From Actinoallomurus sp048498315 (GTDB lineage Bacteria; Actinomycetota; Actinomycetes; Streptosporangiales; Streptosporangiaceae): a DNA stretch of 9,261 nt. The position numbers and the translations under genes were made by a program. Where the stretch lies: positions 1-9,261 of the forward strand of contig JBEHYF010000191.1 in the NCBI GenBank assembly GCA_048498315.1, read 5' to 3'. Within the stretch, counting starts at the first letter, position 1, and each line of letters opens with the position of its first letter. The notes beneath the pieces are model-generated. The model made no database searches, was not told the origin of the DNA, and saw only the letters and a program-made list of their open reading frames with translations. Below are positions 4,798 through 9,261 of this stretch, one piece after another.

Positions 4798-6239
4798 TGG
4801 GCTGGGAGTTCCGCAAGAACACTCCGTCAGACAACGTCATGGTCCCGGCGACGGCCGACCCGTTCGAATCGCCGAAGTGGGCTCCGCCCGTCTGGCACAT
4901 GCCCCCGGCCCTCGTCCTGGCCGTCAACCTCATCCGGGCGCTGGTGCGCCTGGTCGTCTTCCTCGTCCGCCACCCCATCGCCACCCTCGTCGCCGCCGCC
5001 CTCGGCTGGCTGACCTACGCGTTCGGGTGGCAGCTCCTCGCCGTGCTGGCTACGCTCACCTGCGCGTCGTTGGGCTGCTGGGCCGCCTACGCCTGGCCGT
5101 CTTTCCTGCGCCTGATCGCCCGCCCTGCCCGTGCCCGCTGGCGGCACGTCTTCGTCTACCGGCGGCACTGGCAACCGGTCATGGTCATGTCCGGGCTGGC
5201 GTTCTACCGCAACGCCCGCGAATACCTCCCCGCCATCAAACGCGTCCGGGTGGACGCCACCACTGACCGGGTGCTGGTGAAGATGCTGTCCGGCCAGGCT
5301 CCAGGAATCTGGCGAGACCATGCCGAGAACCTGGCGCACGGGTTCGGGGCCGCACTGTGCCGCATCCGCACCGCCAACCGACCCGGTCACGTCTGGCTGG
5401 AGTTCGTGCGCCGCGACGCGCTCGCGCAACCACTGCCCGCCCTCCCCATCGCAGGAGACGCCCGCGCAGTCGACCTGGCGGCCCTGCCGATCGGCAAGCG
5501 TGAGGACGCCTCGCCGTGGCGGCTACGGCTCCTCGGAACCCATGTACTGGTCGCAGGCGCGACCGGTGCGGGGAAGGGCTCAATCCTGTGGGGCCTGGTC
5601 CGCGCGCTGCTCCCCGCGATACGCGTGGGCCTGGTCCAGGTGTGGGGCCTCGACCCCAAACGCATGGAACTGGCCTTCGGACGCAGCATCTTCAACCGCT
5701 ACAGCGACGACGCGACCGGCGGCATGGTCACCCTGTTGGAGGCGGCGGTGGCGGAGATGCACAAGCGCGCGGCCCGCTTCGGCGGCATCACCCGCACCTT
5801 CGCCGCGACCGTGGCGGACCCGTTCATCGTCGTGATGGTCGATGAGCTGGCGTTCCTGACCGCCTACTGCCCTGACCGGGACCTGAGGAAGCGCGCTGAC
5901 GCGGCGCTGGCCACCTTGACCTCTCAAGGCCGGTCCGTGGGCATCTGCGTCGTCGGAGCCTTGCAGGACCCCCGCAAGGACGTCATCAACATCCGGAACC
6001 TGTTCCCCACCAGGATCGCGCTGCGCCTGGACGAAGCCGAACAGGTCGACATGGTCCTTGGCGACGGCGCGTACGAACGCGGGGCGCTGGCCGACCAGAT
6101 CTCACCGATACCCGCCGTGGGCGCCGGGGTCGGCTACGTGCGGCTGGAAGACGCCCCCGACCCGATCCGCGTGCGGGCGGCGTTCGTCTCCGATCACGAC
6201 ATCGCGGCAATGGCTGGCTACCTGTCGGAGGCCGCATGA
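4797..6239 (+). CDS. traB: FtsK/SpoIIIE-type DNA translocase, TraB/TraSA-like conjugation protein
   Basis: A 480-residue membrane-anchored ATPase that in AICEs moves double-stranded DNA from donor to recipient. Three hydrophobic segments lie near the N-terminus (about 36-57, 60-77, 79-99). A linker domain follows, then the FtsK motor: Walker A GATGAGKGS (254-262, K260), Walker B FIVVMVDE (343-350, D349/E350), the SQGRSVGICVVGALQDPRKD segment (376-395), and TRIALRLDEAEQVDMVLGDG (405-424). ATG 4797 is chosen because it overlaps the preceding stop and begins directly ahead of the membrane region; the frame is open further upstream, but that part overlaps three other genes. The length fits TraSA-type proteins. 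I cannot identify a C-terminal clt-binding winged helix by eye; the C-terminus after about 450 is short. Its stop overlaps the next start by four bases. Confidence 0.9.
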   Translation: MGWEFRKNTPSDNVMVPATADPFESPKWAPPVWHMPPALVLAVNLIRALVRLVVFLVRHPIATLVAAALGWLTYAFGWQLLAVLATLTCASLGCWAAYAWPSFLRLIARPARARWRHVFVYRRHWQPVMVMSGLAFYRNAREYLPAIKRVRVDATTDRVLVKMLSGQAPGIWRDHAENLAHGFGAALCRIRTANRPGHVWLEFVRRDALAQPLPALPIAGDARAVDLAALPIGKREDASPWRLRLLGTHVLVAGATGAGKGSILWGLVRALLPAIRVGLVQVWGLDPKRMELAFGRSIFNRYSDDATGGMVTLLEAAVAEMHKRAARFGGITRTFAATVADPFIVVMVDELAFLTAYCPDRDLRKRADAALATLTSQGRSVGICVVGALQDPRKDVINIRNLFPTRIALRLDEAEQVDMVLGDGAYERGALADQISPIPAVGAGVGYVRLEDAPDPIRVRAAFVSDHDIAAMAGYLSEAA

Positions 6240-7861
6240 GCACAGACCAGACCACCGCCACGCCGGCGGCTCCGCGCAAGGTCCGGCCGCCGCTCGCCCG
6301 CGACGTCGTCAAGGCCGTCGCCGTCGAACACGGCGTCTGCATCCGCCCCGTAGCCATGCGCCGCACCGACCTGGCCACGGGCGAAACCCAGATCGTGAAC
6401 ATGCCGTGTGGCCACACCCTCGCCTCCGTGTGCCCGCCGTGCGCCGAACGCAAGCGGAAGCTTCGGGCGACCCAGTGCCGGGAGGGCTGGCACCTCGACC
6501 AAGAGCCGGTGATCGAGCGGGCCGACCCGGACGCCGAACAACGCTTCTGGATGGAAAGACGCGCCGAAGTCCAAGCCTGGGCCGAACGCGCCGAGGCAGC
6601 CGGTGAAGACGCCTCCGAGTGGCGGGAGCTGCTGACCGAGATCAACGCCGAACTCACCCGAACCGGGGTCGTCGGCCGCCTCCCCGCCGACAAACCTGAA
6701 CGTCCCAAGCGGTCGACGAAACGGCGTCAGGACGTGCCAGACCTGCCCCGGCGGCCCGTCGCGGCACGGACGGTCGGCAAGGTCTACACCGCCCCAGACG
6801 GCAAGACCTTCCGCCCGTCCCTGTTCCTCACGCTCACCCTCGACTCCTACGGACGCGTCAAGAACGACGGGACCCCCGTTGATCCGGCCACCTACGACTA
6901 CGCCCGCGCGGCGCGCGACGCGCTGCACTTCTCCAAACTGGTGGATCGGTTCGTGCAGAACCTGCGCCGGTTCGTCGGCTACGACGTCCAATACTTCGCC
7001 ACCGTGGAACCGCAACGTCGCCTCGCGCCCCACCTGCACATGGCGATCCGCGGGACGATATCGCGCGCCGAGCTGCGTCAGGTCGTCGCCGCGACCTACA
7101 CCCAAGTGTGGTGGCCACCCACCGATCGGGTCGTCTACGCGGGGGAGCGCCTGCCGTACTGGGACGCACGCGAACGGGCCTACCTCGACCCGGATACCCA
7201 CCAGCCCCTCACCACGTGGGAAGACGCGCTCAAGACGCTGGATGAGGACGACGCCGAACCACTGCACGTCGGCCGGTTCGGGCGGCAGATCGACGCACAA
7301 GGCGTCATGGCCGGCTCCCCCGACGCCGACCGGTGCATCGGCTACCTGACCAAATACCTCGTCAAGGACATCGCCCAATGCCACCAGACCGAGACGCCCG
7401 CCCAGGCCGACCACGCTGACCGACTGCTGGAAGCCCTGCGGTACGAACCGTGCTCACCCACCTGCGCGAACTGGCTCCGCTACGGCATCCAACCCAAGAA
7501 CCCCCGCCCCGGTCTGACGCCCGGCTACTGCAAGGCCAAAGCACACCGCCGCGAATACCTCGGCTACGCCGGACGCCGCGTCCTGGTCTCCCGCAAGTGG
7601 TCCGGCAAGACCCTCACCGACCACAAAGCCGACCGCAAAAACTGGGTCCTCGCCCGGCTGGCCGAGGCCGGCATTTCGGCAACCGGCCACCCTGCTGCGC
7701 CCGGCCGGTACGCCTGGCAACTCGCACCACCCGGCGACCCGGACGTCAGACCGGTCGAACAACGGTTGCTCTCCTCCATCGCCGAACGGCTGGAGATGCA
7801 ACGCCAACTCGACCACGCCAAGACCACGCTCGATCTTTCGGCAACTGAGGAGGCTGCGTGA
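6236..7861 (+). CDS. repSA: RepSA-like rolling-circle replication initiator
   Basis: A 541-residue initiator of the RepSA type, which nicks the double-strand origin of the excised element to begin rolling-circle replication. A cysteine cluster (C58, C66, C69; CGHTLASVCPPC at 58-69), possibly a zinc site, precedes a charged helical stretch (97-165). The HUH endonuclease core follows: motif I LFLTLTL (196-202), the metal-binding HLH of PHLHMAIRG (265-273; H266, H268), and the tyrosine motif IGYLTKYLVKD (368-378) with Y370 and Y374 as candidate nucleophiles. A second Cys set (C406, C410, C432) and a basic C-terminal part follow. ATG 6236 overlaps the translocase stop (ATGA). The length is within the usual range of actinobacterial plasmid initiators. 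No origin was identified. Confidence 0.88.
   Translation: MSTDQTTATPAAPRKVRPPLARDVVKAVAVEHGVCIRPVAMRRTDLATGETQIVNMPCGHTLASVCPPCAERKRKLRATQCREGWHLDQEPVIERADPDAEQRFWMERRAEVQAWAERAEAAGEDASEWRELLTEINAELTRTGVVGRLPADKPERPKRSTKRRQDVPDLPRRPVAARTVGKVYTAPDGKTFRPSLFLTLTLDSYGRVKNDGTPVDPATYDYARAARDALHFSKLVDRFVQNLRRFVGYDVQYFATVEPQRRLAPHLHMAIRGTISRAELRQVVAATYTQVWWPPTDRVVYAGERLPYWDARERAYLDPDTHQPLTTWEDALKTLDEDDAEPLHVGRFGRQIDAQGVMAGSPDADRCIGYLTKYLVKDIAQCHQTETPAQADHADRLLEALRYEPCSPTCANWLRYGIQPKNPRPGLTPGYCKAKAHRREYLGYAGRRVLVSRKWSGKTLTDHKADRKNWVLARLAEAGISATGHPAAPGRYAWQLAPPGDPDVRPVEQRLLSSIAERLEMQRQLDHAKTTLDLSATEEAA
7846..7853 (+). promoter_or_regulatory. Ribosome binding site that favours ATG 7861 for the excisionase
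   Basis: TGAGGAGG ends seven bases before ATG 7861 and only four before GTG 7858. The usual spacing and the ATG codon favour 7861. Confidence 0.65.
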
Positions 7862-8070
7862 TGACCGATGCCGGGATGAGCCGTCTTCCGGTGTTGCTCG
7901 TGCGTCCCGAGGATGCCGCCGATGCGCTGGGAGTCGGGCGGACCAAGGTCTATGAGCTGATGCGCTCGGGGGCGCTTCGCTCGGTCAAGATCGGCGGCCT
8001 GCGGAGGATTCCCGCGACTGCGCTGGCCGAGTTCGTCGCCCAGCTAGAAGAACAAGGAGAAGCGGCGTGA
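7861..8070 (+). CDS. xis: Excisionase, MerR-like helix-turn-helix
   Basis: A 69-residue DNA-binding protein of the excisionase family. Residues about 12-62 form the winged helix-turn-helix: VRPEDAADALGVGRTKVYEL (15-34), then MRSGALRSVKIGGLRRIPATALAEFV, in which the GGLRRIP turn is the wing. In AICEs Xis bends DNA at the attachment sites and directs the integrase toward excision. The start ATG 7861 shares its A with the stop of the initiator gene; GTG 7858 would add one residue. The stop overlaps the integrase GTG by four bases. The length and its place between repSA and int are exactly as in pSAM2. Confidence 0.9.
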   Translation: MTDAGMSRLPVLLVRPEDAADALGVGRTKVYELMRSGALRSVKIGGLRRIPATALAEFVAQLEEQGEAA

Positions 8071-9224
8071 GCAAGCGCGGGAACGGTGAGGACTCCGTCT
8101 ACAAGGACGGCGACCGCTGGCGGGGCGCGATCTCCCTCGGCTGGGACGCGAACGGCAACCGCATCCGGAAGAAGGTCTCCGGCCGTACTCGCGCCGAGGC
8201 GGTGGCCAAGCTCCGGAAGCTTCGTGAGCAGGTCGACATGGGTACCGTCCCGGATGACCGGCTGACGGTCAAAGCCTTCCTCGAACGGTGGCTCACGGTG
8301 AACCTTCCCGGCACCGTCTCCGAGTCGACGGAAGACGACTACAACGACACGGTCCGACTCCACCTCGTTCCGGCGCTCGGCCGCAAGCGGCTGACCAAGC
8401 TGACCGTGGTCGACCTCGACAAGCTCTGGAAACAGAAGCGAGAGGCCGACTACAGCGCGAACAGCATCCGGATCATGCGGACGGTACTCCGGAAGGCGCT
8501 CGGTCAGGCGCAGCGTGAGGGGATCGTGGCGCGCAACGTGGCCGCGCTTTCGGCAGCGCCGCGGATCCGCGCCAAGGAAGGGCGCACGCTCACCATCGAG
8601 CAGGCCCGGCAGCTCCTCGACACGGTGGCCGGCCATCGCTTCGATGTCGCCATTATGCTCGCGCTGGCGTACGGAATGCGGCGCGGTGAAGTGCTCGGCC
8701 TGCACTGGTCGGCGCTGGACTGGGACGCCGGCACGCTGCGGATTACCCACGGCGTGAAGCGCATCAAGAACCGCGATACGAGCAGCAAGCGGCGAACGCG
8801 GCTCGTCGTCTCCGAACTCAAGACGCCGAAATCACGCCGGACGCTCGTGCTGACGCCGGAACTCGTGACGGCGCTTCAGGCACATCACGCTCGGCAGGCA
8901 AAGGCGAAGATCGCGGCCGGTCCCTTGTGGCAGGAACACGGGCTGATCTTCACCAGCGAGGTCGGCACGCCGATGGATCCGGACAACTTCTCGCACACCT
9001 TCTCGAAGCTGTGCCGGAAAGCCGACCTTGGCCATTGGCACCCGCACGAGTTGCGGCACTCCGGGGCGTCGCTGATGCTCGCCCAGGGAACGCCGCTGCA
9101 CGTGGTGTCGGAGATCTTGGGCCACGCGAGCATCACGATCACGAAGGACGTGTACGGGCACCTGCTGGAGGGCGACAAGCGGGCGGCGGCGACGTCGATG
9201 AGCCGGGCCCTGTTCGGGTCCTGA
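8067..9224 (+). CDS. int: Site-specific tyrosine integrase
   Basis: A 385-residue tyrosine recombinase that inserts and, with Xis, excises the element. The N-terminus (about 9-55, SVYKDGDRWRGAISLGWD and a basic helix) looks like the arm-type DNA-binding domain; about 66-160 is the helical core-binding domain; about 172-372 is the catalytic domain. Catalytic residues are visible: R205 in AYGMRRGEVLGL, K252 in SELKTPKSRR, H327 and R330 in HPHELRHS, H353 in ILGHASI, and nucleophile Y363 in DVYGHLL. All are present, so it should be active. GTG 8067 overlaps the xis stop and is preceded by AAGGAG (8054-8059) at seven bases. It is co-directional with, and coupled to, the genes upstream. A 10-bp direct repeat begins six bases after the stop. 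Confidence 0.95.
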   Translation: MSKRGNGEDSVYKDGDRWRGAISLGWDANGNRIRKKVSGRTRAEAVAKLRKLREQVDMGTVPDDRLTVKAFLERWLTVNLPGTVSESTEDDYNDTVRLHLVPALGRKRLTKLTVVDLDKLWKQKREADYSANSIRIMRTVLRKALGQAQREGIVARNVAALSAAPRIRAKEGRTLTIEQARQLLDTVAGHRFDVAIMLALAYGMRRGEVLGLHWSALDWDAGTLRITHGVKRIKNRDTSSKRRTRLVVSELKTPKSRRTLVLTPELVTALQAHHARQAKAKIAAGPLWQEHGLIFTSEVGTPMDPDNFSHTFSKLCRKADLGHWHPHELRHSGASLMLAQGTPLHVVSEILGHASITITKDVYGHLLEGDKRAAATSMSRALFGS

Positions 9225-9229
9225 CCCCG

Positions 9230-9251
9230 GTGGCTCCCACCGTGGCTCCCA
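9230..9251. repeat. Direct repeat GTGGCTCCCA, candidate integrase arm sites
   Basis: GTGGCTCCCA occurs at 9230-9239 and again at 9242-9251, with a 12-base period. The position right after the integrase gene is where AICEs and actinophages carry the phage-type attachment site with its arm-type integrase sites. The core itself is not in the window. Confidence 0.5.
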
Positions 9252-9261
9252 TGGCCAAAGG

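Larger units (their letters stand above)
289..9261 (+). mobile_element. Actinomycete integrative and conjugative element (AICE), core region, ends not in window
   Basis: The gene set and order (Pra-like activator, small proteins, FtsK/TraB-like translocase, RepSA-like initiator, Xis, tyrosine integrase at one end) is that of pSAM2-type AICEs. These elements integrate site-specifically, usually at tRNA genes, excise, replicate by rolling circle and move as double-stranded DNA through a single FtsK-like protein. The left limit is uncertain; I start at the XRE regulator because a shared promoter motif ties the regulatory block to the conjugation operon. The integrase lies at the right, so one attachment site is expected just beyond position 9261. 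No attachment core repeat or tRNA gene is visible in the window. Confidence 0.8.

Noticed and set aside
6218..7414. A 398-codon open frame on the - strand opposite the initiator gene
   Set aside because: It is a shadow of a high-GC coding gene. The + strand frame has clear HUH motifs, a coupled start and full length; the - frame has no recognisable motif.
9225..9261. A tRNA gene or attachment core at the right edge
   Set aside because: Only 37 bases remain after int; no tRNA arms or matching core repeat can be seen.

Overview
The window is high-GC DNA with closely packed genes, frequent GTG starts and ATGA/TGATG stop-start overlaps. The gene families point to an actinobacterium: a Pra-type activator, a TraB/TraSA-type FtsK translocase, a RepSA-type initiator, and an XRE regulator with a DUF5753-like C-terminus. 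A relative of Streptomyces or the Streptosporangiales is plausible, but the genus cannot be read from the sequence. All supported genes lie on the + strand. No stretch longer than about 150 bases lacks a gene; the longest gap is 3415-3560.

Most of the window is the core of an actinomycete integrative and conjugative element (AICE) of the pSAM2 type. From left to right it holds: (1) the 3' end of an unidentified, more AT-rich gene (1-222); (2) a regulatory block (289-3414) with an XRE/DUF5753-like regulator, a small RsbW-like HATPase, an HTH protein with an unrecognised C-terminal domain, and a PP2C-like phosphatase; (3) a 146-base control region full of repeats (3415-3560); (4) a long, translationally coupled run with a Pra-like activator, two related small proteins, a strong hairpin, a 57-residue four-cysteine protein, the FtsK/TraB-like translocase, the RepSA-like initiator, an excisionase and a tyrosine integrase; (5) a short tail with a 10-bp direct repeat, probably the start of the attachment region. 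The attachment core and any target tRNA are not in the window, so the element's ends are not defined.

The most striking feature is the motif CCCCCTAGAC. It occurs five times in the window, only in the spaces before three transcription starts: once before the HATPase gene, once before the HTH-PP2C pair, and three times (one inverted) before the pra-like gene. CTAG is otherwise rare here. The motif therefore looks like the shared control site of a small regulon. In pSAM2 the GntR repressor KorSA controls pra; no GntR protein is visible here. The inference is that the XRE/HATPase/HTH/PP2C block does this job and decides when the element excises, replicates and transfers. Before pra, the inverted copy can pair with either forward copy, giving two mutually exclusive hairpins and a possible RNA-level switch.
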